From positions 201,226 to 265,225 of the forward strand of contig VXAA01002194.1 in the NCBI GenBank assembly GCA_013399115.1: a stretch of 64,000 nt of DNA, written 5' to 3'. The position numbers and the translations under genes are program-made. Position 1 is the stretch's first letter. Every line of letters starts with the position of its first letter. The notes below the pieces were generated by a model that searched no databases, was not told the origin of the DNA, and worked only from the letters and a program-made list of their open reading frames with translations. The stretch comes from Anseranas semipalmata. Lineage: Eukaryota; Chordata; Aves; Anseriformes; Anseranatidae. This document shows positions 43,174 through 56,350 of this stretch, in pieces.

Positions 43174-46100
43174 CATTCAAACCACTCCTGGCCTGTAAAT
43201 CATTGTCGGCATTCACACATATTAGGCCATAGTTCAGGGACTAACCAATGAAGCATCCACTCTCAAACATGCCATTGCACCCCTGATTTACAAGCAGTCG
43301 CAGCACAGCGCTCCCGAGGCAGTTCCTTATGCAAGTTCAGAGGGGTGTCAAGCTGTGGGGGAATGAGACAATTTCAGGTACTCCCCCAGGAGTGATTTTC
43401 TTCCCAGAAATGCAGCTTTATCATGTTCAGATGCCTTGCACATGGAAGATGCTGATTTCACCAGTGGTCAAAGAAGTGATAGAGCATCCCTACAGCATCG
43501 ATCAAGAGTGAGACCAAATTGGTTCTCAGCACCCACTTGGCCATTTGGCCACTACGTGACCATGCTTTCATGCTGTGATTTGTGTGGGTAAGAGATGGCA
43601 AAGCTCACAACACCACAGTCCATCAGCTGTATGCCGAGAGTCTCCTTCAGGTTATCTGCTGAGATATTTTGTGTTTCTTAAGCACAATGTTGATCGTTAA
43701 TGTGAGCTGGAGCCAGGCAAATAGCAATGTCGATGGAAAACACAAAGATCACCATGATCAGCTTGCATAAGCCTCTCTTAATCCCCTTCTTAACCTTTTT
43801 ATCAGCCCAGGTATTCTTTCCTCCAACCCCACATTCTTTGTGCATCCCACCTCCAGGACAAACAAGTGCCTTCCAGCCATCTCCCCACAACATCTGTCCT
43901 CACCCCTCACTCAACCAGACACGTCCTGAGATCCTTCCCAATCTGAGTTATTCTGTCGTCCTGCAACTAATGTGGGGCTTGGCCCAGTTCGAATAGGGTT
44001 ATGACAGGGTTTCTGTGCACCACAATGGTGGCAGGAAAGGGCTGGAATGGGTGTCTTGGTAGGTCTGTGCTGTCCCATGTTCAGGGAGAGGGTATAGCAG
44101 TCAAGCCTCCTGCCAAAAAGAATCTGTGCGCCCTTCCTTCCCTTCACCGTGGCATATTAAAAAGCCAAAGGCATGTGGAGCCTCCAAATGCATGTTTCTG
44201 CTGGCCTTTGCTGCTGGGCAGATAAAAGCAATTCTCGTGTATTTTACCCACTTGCTTCAAATCCTTAAAAGTATGCATGAGTTGGCCAAGGTTTGTTGGC
44301 ACTTTTAGTACAGGCTGGACCTAGTCCATCCTTCCTTCAGGTCCTGCCATGAAGCAAAACCATCCTGAAATTTGTAAGGGCTCACACAATTGCAAGTTGC
44401 AGCAAAGGCTGGGACTGGCAGGCCAAGCTGTTTTAATGAATGAAGGTTTAGTTGCTGAAGGCAGCCTTCATGCTGAAAGTATCTGGTCTTGTAGTCTTGG
44501 AAAATAGGAGCCTAATGTCTGGGAAGAGACTTTAGGATGAACCAGTTGGCCTCAAGACAGGATACAGGGCATGGAAGAGAAGAACTAGGATAGAACAGTA
44601 TTTGTTACGGTTAAAAAAATGGGTATTTTCTCCCTGAGAAACCCAACACTTGAATATCCAGAGAGAGAGTGAGGTAGGTTTCATCTTATTTTTGGCAGCC
44701 AGAAAAACTCTTATCTCCAGATGGTGGAAGGGTTTCATTGAAACTTCACCTTTCCCTGTTCTGTAGGAGCAAATGCAGTGTAGTCCTCCAGGAAGGGAGG
44801 ATCCCTCAGCTGAACATTTAGCTAAATCTGCGGTGTGCAGATGTTCACAGAGACTTATGGCATTGATAGGACGCCTGGTCTAATAGATAAATATGGTATA
44901 TATGTATAAATGATGTATTCTCAAATGGTGTATATCTTTTCTCCTCTTTTTTGTATGTGTCTGGATGTTCTTGGGCAGGACTAGTAACTCTGAATGTGTC
45001 TGTGCAGGTCTGAGCAATGTCACATTGAAAATGTTATTACTGAGAGTTAAACCACATGAACTGAGCAATCCAAAATCATTTCAAAGTCCTGCCCTTGATG
45101 AATGGCTTTCTGTGAAGGCCTGGTGTTATCCCTTGGGCAACAGCACCCCATCGCTCTGTAGGCAATGGAGATGTCCTGGGCCATCTTGTCCTGCTGAACT
45201 TTCCTTTCTGGTGGACACCAGGGCTATTCTCTCCTGTCTTGTTGTGATTTCTGAACAGTGAGTGTGATACTGTTAGTGAACACAAGGCTGGAAACAGAAA
45301 CACTTCCACAAGTGTGACCGGCAGTAGCCTTGCAAAAATATAGGACTAGTGGTCACCTGTGCTGTTGAATTATGGCTGGGTGACTCAGACGTGCCCTGGA
45401 TTAAAAATGAAGCTGACAGGGCTGTTCTTTGATGTCTTTTTTTTTCATGGGACATAAGCAATAATTTAAAGGTTCAGACAATGAAATCCACCTACCAAAT
45501 GGTAGCTAGCAGGCCAAAGCAAGTCAGAGCACCACTCTCTTCAACTTGGCCATTGCATCATGTCTAAGGGCAATTAATCAGCAGGAAAGTTCTGCTGTGG
45601 GTGTCTTTATTTCTGTTTTCTACATGTTGAGGTCTTAGTACACATGGGAGTGAAAACAGAACAAAGAGGAGTTCCTATCTTCCTCTCCAACTAGCTTTTC
45701 TCCACCCCCCCCACCCCCACCCCGCCCAAGATGTAGGAAAACTGGGATTTTCCACCATTCTGATGGATCCAGTGCTGCTTCCAGATGCTGGTCTGGGAGT
45801 CCTGTGATTCATTGATGCATAGAGGAAGAGCAGCTGATGACCTCTTCAAAGTGCCTCAAGTCACTAAATTCGTAATAGCTTAATTTTCTGAGGGCACAAA
45901 CCAGACCTATATTGCTGTAGGTGAGGAGTTCAAACAGATGAATCACCTCTAGCACTGGTGGGTGTGGAAAGCATTGGGAAAAGCTCACTGCTGTTCTCTC
46001 CTGGGGTCCCCTGCTTTGGCAGACTAGGAAAGCCTCAGTTCCCCTCTGAAGAACCAATGCTGCCCTCAGGTAGTTGCTCCAGGCTTTATTGGGAGAACTG

Positions 46101-48662
46101 ACAGGTTTTTACTATGGAAAAGAAGTGGAGAAACAGGAGATTTGCTCCTGCCTGTCTTCTGGTCTTTTGCAAAGTGATGAAGGAGACCCCAGGCATAGAC
46201 CTTCCCCCATGGCAGCATTTCATAACCACATACTTAGGAAGCCTTCATCCCAGGTGCTCAGGAACTGGTCCCTGTGAATACTGGGATAACCTTCTCTGGT
46301 GGACCTGAAACTAATAGGTGTGGAAATGGCACCATCTATTGGCCACAAAACAGATCCCAAGCACAGAGATCGTCAAACCAAGCTGAAATCATATGGAAAC
46401 GCTCATCTACCACTGGATAACAGTCCTTAGTTTTCTGCTTTTCCCATGGTGTCTGTGGACTTCTCCAAGCATGGGCTCATCATCTGCTGGAATAAGTACA
46501 TCTGTACCGTACATCTCCAGTGGGTGCCACTTAACTTCAAGCATGGAGATAGATAGAAATCAGCCACAAACTGGCCTTGCTAATTTGAATACACGTATTT
46601 CAGTGCTTTTCTCCTTAAGAAGACAGGGTATTGCAATGAGACAGTGAAATATTGCAGGAAATAAAAATGAGGTGTCTTTTCAGGACATCCACATGTGAGG
46701 AATCCACTGTGCACACTCTGCATGGCCTTGGTGAGCTGGAGAGAAGATAGGGTTAAACCGATCCGAGCCATAACAGCAGTGCTACCAATCCCCACAGCAC
46801 ACCACTACCAAGCCAAAGCAGCAGAAAGACCTGGAGAGGGTGGGTTTGGCAAAAGCTGAGAAAGGTGGGGTGGAGCCACAGGAAGCATCTGAAACAGCTG
46901 GAAGCTTGCAAGTGCATGGAGATTAGCAGGAATTACTCACAGCTGGGGAGCTGACTGCCCACTCAAAGGCTGCTCTGTTCCCCACCACCGCCCTCACCAG
47001 CCACCGTGGCAGCTGGCACACCAGGGTTGTTTTGTCAACAAGGCTGCCAGCCTTCAGCCAGGCCAGGAAAGCTGCCCCTCTCCTCCCCAGTCTGCTTGGC
47101 ACAGCCCCTCGCCCCAGCATCAGTTGTCCTTTGGTCCGTCTGGATTTGGGATGGTGCCTGCAAGGAGGGGATCTGGGATGCGAGGCATTTGTTACATAGG
47201 AGATGTGGGTCTCCAGAACCTGGGCTCCAGCCAGGTGGGGATAACGCTACACGCATGTTTCTGACAAGCCAGCAACCCACAAGGTCCCCAGGATCACCTG
47301 GAGGAAGGGCTTTATCCCAAGCTGAGGAGCATGAGCTGCTGGGACGGGTGGGGATGCACCTGTTCCCACATGGTGCTCCATGGAGAAGCAGTGCCATCTT
47401 CTGGCAAATTAGACCTTTCCCAGCCCATCTCCAGCAGGCAGGCAGCACACAGCCTGGGGACTGCCTGATGGTCAGTGCATGACACCAGTTTTTAAGGTCA
47501 CTTTGGACAAGGAGGAGAGAGCCTCCAGAAGACACACCAACATTGTTTGCATTACCACCACACTTATCCCCTGGATTACAGCCGTGTTTTCTAGGTTCTG
47601 TGCAAATACAGAATGAAAGATTATCCCTACCCAGAAGAGCTGGAAATCCACCCCTTTTCTTCATCTGTGCAGTATTACATGGTCATACCATGCTATACTA
47701 GCTCAGGTTTTGGTTTCTCAGGGACAATGTGATGGAGAGAGATTATCACAGACTTGCTTCATCTTTCACCATGAATGGTCCAGGATGTAGTAGTAATTTC
47801 AGTCCCATTTTGTTAACTCACTGTCCCACAGGGTTTTGAGAATGAGGCTGAAATTTGTGACTGAGAAGGGGCTTGGGACAATCCTAAAGTAACAGATCTC
47901 ATGGAATGCTGAGGATGAATAGCTGGGAAACAGACCCTTTAAATCACAGTCCTTCCTAGCAGTGGGTCCCTCTTACACTACAGAAGACAGAGCTATCAAT
48001 TAATTTAATGACTTTAACAATCTACTGAGTGAAACCATTGGATGCACCTATGTGAATCACCTATGGATCAAGCTCTAGCTTGACAACTGTAGGAGCTGAA
48101 AAGTCAGTAGGTGCCCATATCCACTGAAACACCCTCTCTATGAAAAAGACACCTCCAGCTGGGTGCAGATATCTACTGTGTAAGCATCCACAGTTATTTC
48201 TGAGCATTGGTAGAGAGTGAGTCTGTGCTGCTGCTGGAGTCCAGGGCACGATTCAGTCAGCCAGAGGCAAACTACAACCAGTGAGATGAATCTCACCTCA
48301 GAAATGCACATTGCTCCCTACAAAGGGTCTTGCAGGGGCCATTCAGATGTGGTCCGATATTCTGTCACACAAGAAATCTGAAGAGTTGAATCTCAGCCCA
48401 GCTTTTCCGGACGATCTGAGCAACTAGTCCCAGCCTCCATAAGTGTACCTCTTAAGGACACTTTAGTGATGCTCATAGTCCCTTCCTACCTGCCCAAGAA
48501 AAGGCAAACAAATGGACAATGAAACACTTGCTCCAGATGCAACCTAAAGTACTTACACATAGGATTAGGGTCTTTGAGGCTGGATGGTCTCCTCCGTTCC
48601 CACATCCCTTGCAATTGACCCTAAAGAAGCTGCGTTTTCCAGACGCTGTGAGCTCTTTCGCG

Positions 48663-48679
48663 GTCACTAGATGGCAGTG
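48663..48679 (+). promoter_or_regulatory. CTCF-like motif, intergenic
   Basis: GTCACTAGATGGCAGTG matches the CTCF core at 12 of 13 positions. A weaker, oppositely oriented match (GCCAGAAGATGGCAC on the minus strand) sits 1.3 kb to the left at 47391..47405. Motif evidence only. Confidence 0.4.
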
Positions 48680-49632
48680 ACTGTTTACATTTGGCAAATC
48701 TTGAGAGGTGAGGGGCATCTGAGTGCTAAGAAATCACAGTAATTTAGAGAAACAGTTCTCAGCGAGGTCATTTCGGTGGGCTGCGAGGACGGATGATGGC
48801 TGGTAACCCACCGGGAAAAGCTACTTAGTGAGACAGTGAAGCTCCCTCAGAGGTTAAGAGTAAATTTGGATCAGTGTCACAGCAAACCAGAGCTGGGGGA
48901 TCTGCACACCTTCCCACCTCTGGCCACAGACACCACCAGTAGCTGCGACCACTGCCCACTTGGTGCTCATACCAGCAGTTGCTGTAGCCTGGAGGGACTT
49001 TGCTTCAGCACGGGATGCTGGCACCCTGCTGGCTGTTTAGACCTTTAACGCCAGGGGGTCTGGCAGCAGGTGAAATGGAGTGGCCTGAGCTCATTCGGAC
49101 TCTCCGTGGCACAGGAGATGCGGGGCCCATCCACATCCCTGAACATTCTTGGTTTTTGGGGACACGTGGGTTCAAATTCCTTTCACAGAGGTCTGACCTC
49201 TTAGCTGCCTCTCTCCAGTGCAGGAACTGCATGCAAAGCCACGGAGAGCACTGTTGCTGGCGCTGCCCAAAACCCATGCTGAGAATCCATCAATTGTTGT
49301 CTTACACTGAGAGCAAGGGAGGTAGCAGAGCATTTCACTGGTGACACTTCTTTTCCCCTGTAAATCCCGCATTTATGGTCACATTCTGGACATGCTTATG
49401 GCTAACAGTTTGGGAATCATTGACTAAAAGTTTGCAGTGCTGTTCCAGACACTGTGTCAAATGCACCTACATTTCTGAAGCCTGTAACGGGATTTTTTGC
49501 AGTACACCGTGTACCACTGGAACACACCACTGCAAGATATTGAGGCAAGACAACAGCCAATAATTTATTCCAATACTAAAATGAATTACACATTTCTACT
49601 CATTAAAAAAGCATAGGAGATGTAACCGCAAA

Positions 49633-49753
49633 TATAAAAATAAATAAAATAAAATAAAATAAAATAAAATAAATAAAATAAAATAAAATAAAATAAAATA
49701 AGATAAAATAAAACAAAACAAAACAAAACAAAACAAAACAAAACAAAACAAAC
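49633..49753 (+). repeat. (AAAAT)n(AAAAC)n compound microsatellite
   Basis: About fourteen AAAAT-type units, with occasional AAAT slips and one AAGAT, pass into about nine AAAAC units. No retroelement body is recognisable next to it. Confidence 0.96.
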
Positions 49754-51482
49754 ATTTTGACAAGGAAAGAAGCATTCCCATTCCAGGGCAGAAAGCAACC
49801 CGTTACTTCTGTGTGTGAGTGATCTCCCACAAGCTCATTCCCAAGGAGAGCACTTAATTGGGCACAGTCTGTTGTTGGCTATTAAATGAAGTAGGCAACT
49901 AATCTGATCAATTATGGTTGGCCCAATGGTTGCATTCTCACCACTTATATGTATCTCCTGAGGTAGAAAAGCCTTGGGTGATATAAGGAAACCTTTGAGA
50001 AAACAGGCCTCAGGACATGGAGGAACCTATCTCTCCCTGGTTAACCACCACCCTGACATCTTTGAAGAGCTGGGTCTGAGATGCTGAAGCCACATTTGAA
50101 CATGACATTTTGCCTTTCTGTTTGAACACGGAGCATGGGCGGAGGCTGCGTATGGCCCTTCCCAACTTAGTCCTCAGACTGGTGGTTGTCACAGGTTTTT
50201 CCAGCTCTACAAGGGGTGGCTTTCCTCAGTGACCACAGGTGGACATCCCAGTGTCCCCGATGGTGCAGGGGGCTGGGAGAAGAGAAGATGTTGTCCACAA
50301 TATTGTCTGAAGGGCCCTTGCAGATGGAGAGGAGGTGGGAGAAGGAAGGGGTCTGCTCCCCTAGTGAAAGCACTGCCCTCTCCTCTGCCAGGGGAGCACA
50401 TGAGCACCACCAGCCTGTGGTGGTGGCCAGTGCCATACAGACAACACTGGGGAATGAGAAGTATGTCTTCAAAATAGAGTTTTGGGTTGGTTATGGAAAA
50501 TACATACCATTCTCCATTTGTTCTTGAAAAACCTGAAACAGTCAGAGTGTTCAAAAGTCATCAGAATCCAAACAACTATTGCAAAAAACATGCCTTAGCT
50601 GTCCCACAGAGTAAGGCTGTAGTGGTGGCTGGGACTTTGGGGGCCTACCCTAACAACAAGGAGAAAATTTGCTTCACAAGGTGTGTCTCAAGGCGGTTCT
50701 CAAGACAGCAGCACATTTTCCTCTCCAAATCTGACCAAGGAATAAAATTATTAAAAGCAAACACAAAAGGGACTGTCTGATTTGGTTTTGTTATTTTTTT
50801 AACTGATTAAAAGGTTGACACCAGATGGGCATAGGACAATGGGAGCTCATCTACAATGGGGATTTTTAATTTTGGACATAACATTTATTAATATTCTACA
50901 ATTATCCCTTGTAGTCAGTGAATGCTCATGTACTTGTATTGTGAGTGTAGGGGGAAGAAAGACAAATTTATTTGCAAACTCCTCTCCCTTTAATCTGTGT
51001 CTGTGATCAAGTGCCATCCCTTTGGGAACCACTGAGAAACCTCACAGCTGCAAGAAACCATATCCAATGCAAGACAAGGTTAAAAATCCTCAAGAAGGCT
51101 CTAACGAGGCCCAAAACAGAGACTCTGAGGATGTCTAGGGATGTTATTACAACATTTCTCCAGAACTTAATCTGGATTTGACTTATCAGAGTATAAAACT
51201 GCTTTTTCATTTCTGCTGGGAAATGATTTTTTTTCCTTCATTTGAATGCTGCTAAATACCTGTGCTGTCTTGTGGCAGTGAGTTCCTCAGTATAATCATT
51301 AGTTATGTATATAAATGCGTCTGCTTTTACTAGTTTTAATTTTGTTGCTTTAATTCCATTGGGTTGGTATCATGAGTCAGAACAAATTATAGCTTCTTGA
51401 CTGATTCCTATCCTGTTCATTATGTTGTACATCACTTACTCACCACCTCTTGGCAATGAAACCCTGATATTTTTAATCTGCT

Positions 51483-51503
51483 CCTCTTCTTCTCTCTCTC
51501 TCA

Positions 51504-51541
<38 letters not shown>
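51483..51541 (+). repeat. Pyrimidine tract (CT)n plus 35 T
   Basis: A short CT-rich run leads into a 35-base poly-T at 51507..51541, the longest homopolymer in the window. Confidence 0.97.
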
Positions 51542-51546
<5 letters not shown>

Positions 51547-51624
51547 TGACAGTGTGACTAGAACATGAGTACTCCAAGCATTATTTTTGTTTTCTTCCCA
51601 GATATATTCTGACTCTCTTTCTCT

Positions 51625-51666
51625 GTTTGTTTATTTATTTATTTGTTTGTTTATTTATTTATTTTA
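51625..51666 (+). repeat. (TTTA/TTTG)n tetranucleotide repeat
   Basis: Mixed TTTG and TTTA units over about 40 bases, 80 bases after the poly-T tract. Confidence 0.92.
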
Positions 51667-54170
51667 TTCTTTCCCGCACAAACAGCTGTCCATCAAGGAC
51701 AACAACTTTCTTCAGAGTGGTGGCAGTCCATGGAGACGACCTGTGTGGTGACCACTGGTCCAGGTTCTTCAAAGGCAGCATCACCTGCTACTTGTTCTGG
51801 ATGCTATCGAGCAGCTTGCAGGCTAATCACTTCTCTTTCCCAATGCCCATCAAACCCTGTTTAGCCTAAACCATCACGAGATTTTTACCACTTTCTTGCC
51901 ACATCCATGACCTATGTTTTAACCAAAATATTTGACTTGGACAGCTCCTCCTTCCTCCATTGCTTTTAACAGCGAATGGTGTTTTCTCTCCTGCCCAGAT
52001 GCTTTTGCCTTTTCTCTTTCCTATTCTTCCTGTCTCTTAATTTTCCATCTCCCTCAGCAGAGTTCAGCATTTTCTTTCTGATTTTGTTAGATTTTTCTTC
52101 TGGGCTGAGCTGCTACATGGTTTCTCCATAAGCTATGCTCCTTCTGGACCTTGAGAAGTCTATCCCATATTTCGTGGTCCATGATGTTGCAGTAACCCCC
52201 AGTTTAAAGGAGATGACAGGCCACTACTTTACTTCCAGGATGATGCAGAAAGCTTGAAAATGCCTTTTTTTACCCTTTGTTGGCTGTTGTCCATAGTCCC
52301 AGGGAAGAGATGTGGTGTTGTGTCTGTTCAAGAATGCCACCACTGATTAACCACAGGGACTGAGCAATGTTGGCCCCTTTCATCCTAATGTCCATGATGG
52401 ACGACAGCATTGAGAAAGGTTATCAGTCAAATTCTAAAAGGCTGCATTTAAAGTAGGTTCAAATGAAGAGCTGTGGTGTTTGATGGTGCAAAGCCCATGA
52501 GAGCATATTTCCTCCAACCATCCAACGCAATGCTACATTTCTGATCTCACACAAGTCCAAGAGACCTCTCCTTTCCTGCAAACCTTATACTGGTATAGGA
52601 GGAAGGTGTTAACCTTCTCTTGTCACCTAACTCTCACTTAAGAAGCTGCCTATGTCCATTCTTCAGCTGTAACCTTACACTGGGAAATGCCCTTAGTAGC
52701 TTTAAACAAGGTCATTGAGTCCTTTGCTTCAGGGCATTTTCCAGCTGCTTGGCTGAGATAAGAACTTCCTTGTCTCAACCACCCAAAAACTCACTGTCCC
52801 TTGCATCCAAGGGAGCTCCAGAGTTTGTCGTGTTTCAAGACAGTGCAGAAAGTATCAGGCAGATATTGGACAGGGAGGTATGGCTGAAAGCCAGTCTGGA
52901 CAAGGTGGCTGTTTGTCCTCTCCCACCAGCAGCTCCCTCCCCACCTTTCCTTAACTGGCCACACTAAGCTGGCCAGTGGGGACTTGTTCCAGTTGCCTCC
53001 CACCCCCAGCTCTGCATAAGAGCTTCAGTTAGAATTGCAAAGAAATTTTGGAACTGCTTGCAAATAGAATTTTCTTCAAAAATGAATATGCTTCCAAAAA
53101 TTTGTTTTCTTTATGACCGGGCTTGCCTACCCCTTCTGAACTTAATGATCACTTTCTCCATCCCGTGCACTGCTTCTCCAAATGTCTATATCTCTAAATT
53201 AGGCTAGCAAATAAGTCAACCTTCTGTGGGGATTTTTTTTATTTTCTTCTCAACACACTTGCTTCTGGAGTTATGTTATTTTGTGAAAACATACAGCAAG
53301 TTTCATGGTGTGCAAAATATTTCAGAAACCATCTTTCCGCCTATTTTAAAAGTTCAGAAACTAGAAAGCACCTCATGACTCCAAATATGTTGGATTCCTT
53401 AAAATCTTACAAATTCTGGGAGGAGGAAACAAAGGCAGAAAGAGCTGATTCTTGATGACTGAAGTGCCAATGTTTTATTGCTCAATGTCTTCTGAATTTG
53501 CAGGCTCAGACTTGTGTGGCCTTACATCTGAGGAGTCCACTGAGGGAGAAAGAAGGTGAGGAGAGGATGAGGAAGCACCTCAAGAGAGGACTTGGCAGCC
53601 AAGAACCATCTGCAGGACTTTCCTAGATGGTAGCTGAAGATCTCAGTCCTCTTCAGTGCTTCTCCAGGCAGGTACTGATGCAAGGCAGTATTACCACCAT
53701 GTCCCAGGGCTGGGAGCAGAGTGTTCCTTTTTCTGGGAGCTGTAGGGTAGGGAAATGATGGGCCAAATGCTTCAAGGAAAGCCAGGGCTTCTGAACTGAC
53801 CCAAATCACCCCAAAACTGTACAGACCTCACCTACCACCGGGACATGACCACAAGGTACCTCTCCCCTCCTGTCCACTGGTCCCTGGGAAGTCCCACCTA
53901 AAGCCAATGAGTTAGGGCCATGAGGAACCAGTGGGAGCTCCACAGCTCCCTAAAAAGAGAAATGATGTGTAGTGGGGTCCACTGTGGGTTCCAGATTTTA
54001 GCATGTGGTAGTAGTTAACAGCATTTTGCCACATGCTGGGCCAGCACATCCCTGGTGTGAGTCCAGCAGGGCAAAGGCATACGGGTGACCCAGTGTTCTG
54101 TGAAGACCTAAGCACTTTTTCTACCTGACGTGGCTGCAGAGAAAGAATATAAGCCCTTTTTTCTTGGAGG

Positions 54171-54231
54171 AAAAAGAAAAGAAAAGAAAAGAAAAGAAAA
54201 GAAAAGAAAAGAAAAGAAAAGAAAAGAAAAG

Positions 54232-54262
<31 letters not shown>

Positions 54263-54278
54263 GAAAAGAAAAGAAAAG
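54171..54278 (+). repeat. (AAAAG)n microsatellite, about 21 copies
   Basis: A pentanucleotide array with one interruption (AAAAAAG near 54255). Confidence 0.97.
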
Positions 54279-55639
54279 CTGCCAATGGAGCCAAGCCCTG
54301 CAGTTTTTACACCCTTCTTACTCCATTTAGCCAATGGGATTTCTGGGTAGGAGTGAAGCCAAAGAGGGCTGTTAGGAGGCAAAGTTCTTCAAGGCCTGTG
54401 ATTTCCTTGCCATTCCCATGAAAAAAAAAAAAAACTCCAGCAGGGCCTGCCTCTGCTCTCTTGCTGAATCCAGCCAAATACAACCCACATTAAGGGTGTT
54501 GCTCTACATTCATATTGAAAAGTTGGTGCTTGCCAACCCTATGTGCCTTCAACTTCTTGTTTTAAACTCCTGAGCACTGGCCTGGGGAAAGGATTGTGTT
54601 GAGGAATATGTTCATACAGTGCCTGGCACTGGGGGGTTCTGGCTCATGACTGGGGTTTGTAAGCGCTCCTGCAAGACTTGTAAAGGGCTGCAATGCATTT
54701 GAAGTCTGGTTTCCTTGGGAAACTTGGTTTAGCTGATTGTGTGTCTCTATCCGCTCATTTCCTCCCCTCCAACTTCTGAACCCCTTGGCCAATCCCAGTC
54801 AAATTTGGCAGAAAGATAAAAGTTTCAGGGAGATTAAGTTGTATGAAAATAAGTGTACAGGTAGGGAAGAAAAACCTTATTACTGTGTTTCCCCTCCTTT
54901 CCCCCTGGGAGAAACGGGCTGCAATGAGAGCTCAACCTTTATTAGCCACCTGAAAGCCCACATAGGAAGTGGGAAGGCACAGCGGACACCAAGCATCACT
55001 AGGACAATTTCCCACTAAACTATTTGCTGCTTAAGCCACTTCACTTCATGTCAAGAGCTTGGAAACAACCTTTCAAAGTGGTGTGAAGGATGGGAGGATT
55101 CAGAATTGATGCTGGTCCTGCAAACAGGAGGTTGAGAGCAAACCAGAGTGATGCAGTCCCTGCTTTTGCTCCTGTGCATCGCCACTCTTCAAAACCCCCA
55201 GCAGAAATCCCCACCTATGTTGCTCTATGTTGGGTCCACACAGAACCTAACACACCACCACCCCAGCCAGGACCACAGTCCTTCCTCACCAAAAGCATCC
55301 CACGAGCTTTGCAGACCCATGCATCCACCTCCAGTCTTCACTAATGCTTATGTCAGAGCAAAACGGGTGCAAGCATCTCACCACAGCTCCAACTCCTGGT
55401 GCTTTGCCCCATTTGGGTAGGTAGCCTTGGACACTGGGCAAGAAACCATCTGCAGGTGTCACTCCTGCACACAGAGCAACCGCACCAGAAGAAAGTCTGG
55501 GACAGGTGGCCACCCAGCAACTACATTAAGACATCATAACTTTGACTAATTTGTAAACAGGCTGAAAGAACATCCACCCTCCCTTGAAGGGGAAGAAGTG
55601 TCTCTTTAAACCCTGGGGATATGACCTCTTGTCCTCTCT

Positions 55640-55752
55640 GTTTATAAGAGGGAGGAAAAAAAGAAAGGAGGGAGAAGGAGAGAGAAAGTCAGACTTGTTT
55701 TCGTGTTAAAAGCTCCCCCCCACCATCAGCTTTTGTGATGAAAATGGTAAGA
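55640..55752 (+). promoter_or_regulatory. TATA-like box with exon-like segment and splice-donor consensus
   Basis: TTTATAAGAG at 55641..55650 lies in purine-rich DNA. About 100 bases on, GATGAAAATG is followed by GTAAGAG (55747..55753), a near-perfect donor. The layout could be the promoter and first exon of an unannotated plus-strand transcript running towards the expected WNT3A. No acceptor partner was identified. Confidence 0.2.
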
Positions 55753-55959
55753 GACACTCTCCAGCGCCTGGTTTTCTCTCTTTGTTATTCAGGCTTTGCA
55801 AGGGAGAGCTCCTTTTTGTTTATTTATCAACTTGGATCCCTTGTCAACACCTCACTTGGCTGAGGTTTTAGCACCTTGGTGGGGTTTGGTGGTTTTTTTT
55901 TGTTTTTTGTTTTTGGTTTTTTTGTGCTTGTTTTTTAACTCACTCGGCCAAATCTGCCT

Positions 55960-56350
55960 GTTTTTTTCCTTCCATGAGCTCAGGCAGATCTTTTCTTCCC
56001 GTCAATTTGCAAGAATGCTTTTTCTCATGGCATCAGTGTCTCTTACTGCAAAAATACCAGGCAATCCCTCTGTTTACCCTGTGCCAATGAGAGTGGGTTT
56101 TGACATTCATGAGAGAGATTGTTGCTTATTTCATTATTTCCCACCGTGTGGCAAAGCTCTGGCCCCACTCCTCAGCCCCCCGTCCTCCCCTCCTGCACTC
56201 TGCAGAGGTCTGGTACCCAGCGCAATGCAGCTAATCATTTTCATGACAACTTTGCCTTCATGATATTTCATATTAAGCTGTTTTAAAATAAACCCAATTC
56301 CAAACAAGCAGATAATCTAAAAATCTTAATGTTCTTCACTTTTAAAACAT
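55960..56350. promoter_or_regulatory. Candidate conserved non-coding element, intergenic
   Basis: Unique, moderately A/T-rich sequence including ATGCAGCTAATCATTTTCAT and a run of ATTTCATATTAAGCTG and AAAATAAACCCAATTCC. It contains a TAAT core and no repeat signature. A 155-codon open frame overlaps it, but its translation begins in T-rich low-complexity DNA and shows no domain. Confidence 0.27.

Larger units (their letters stand above)
38231..55600. other. Intergenic DNA, mostly featureless
   Basis: No exon is supported. The stretch contains the simple repeats at 43.15, 49.63, 51.5, 51.63 and 54.17 kb, a (CA)8 run near 38420 and the CTCF-like motif at 48.66 kb. Two overlapping opposite-strand open frames at 47.0..47.66 kb lie in GC-richer sequence and have no recognisable product. 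Confidence 0.6.

Noticed and set aside
47006..47664. Overlapping 158- and 209-codon frames on opposite strands
   Set aside because: No domain, signal or splice pattern. GC-richer sequence with few stops gives such pairs by chance.
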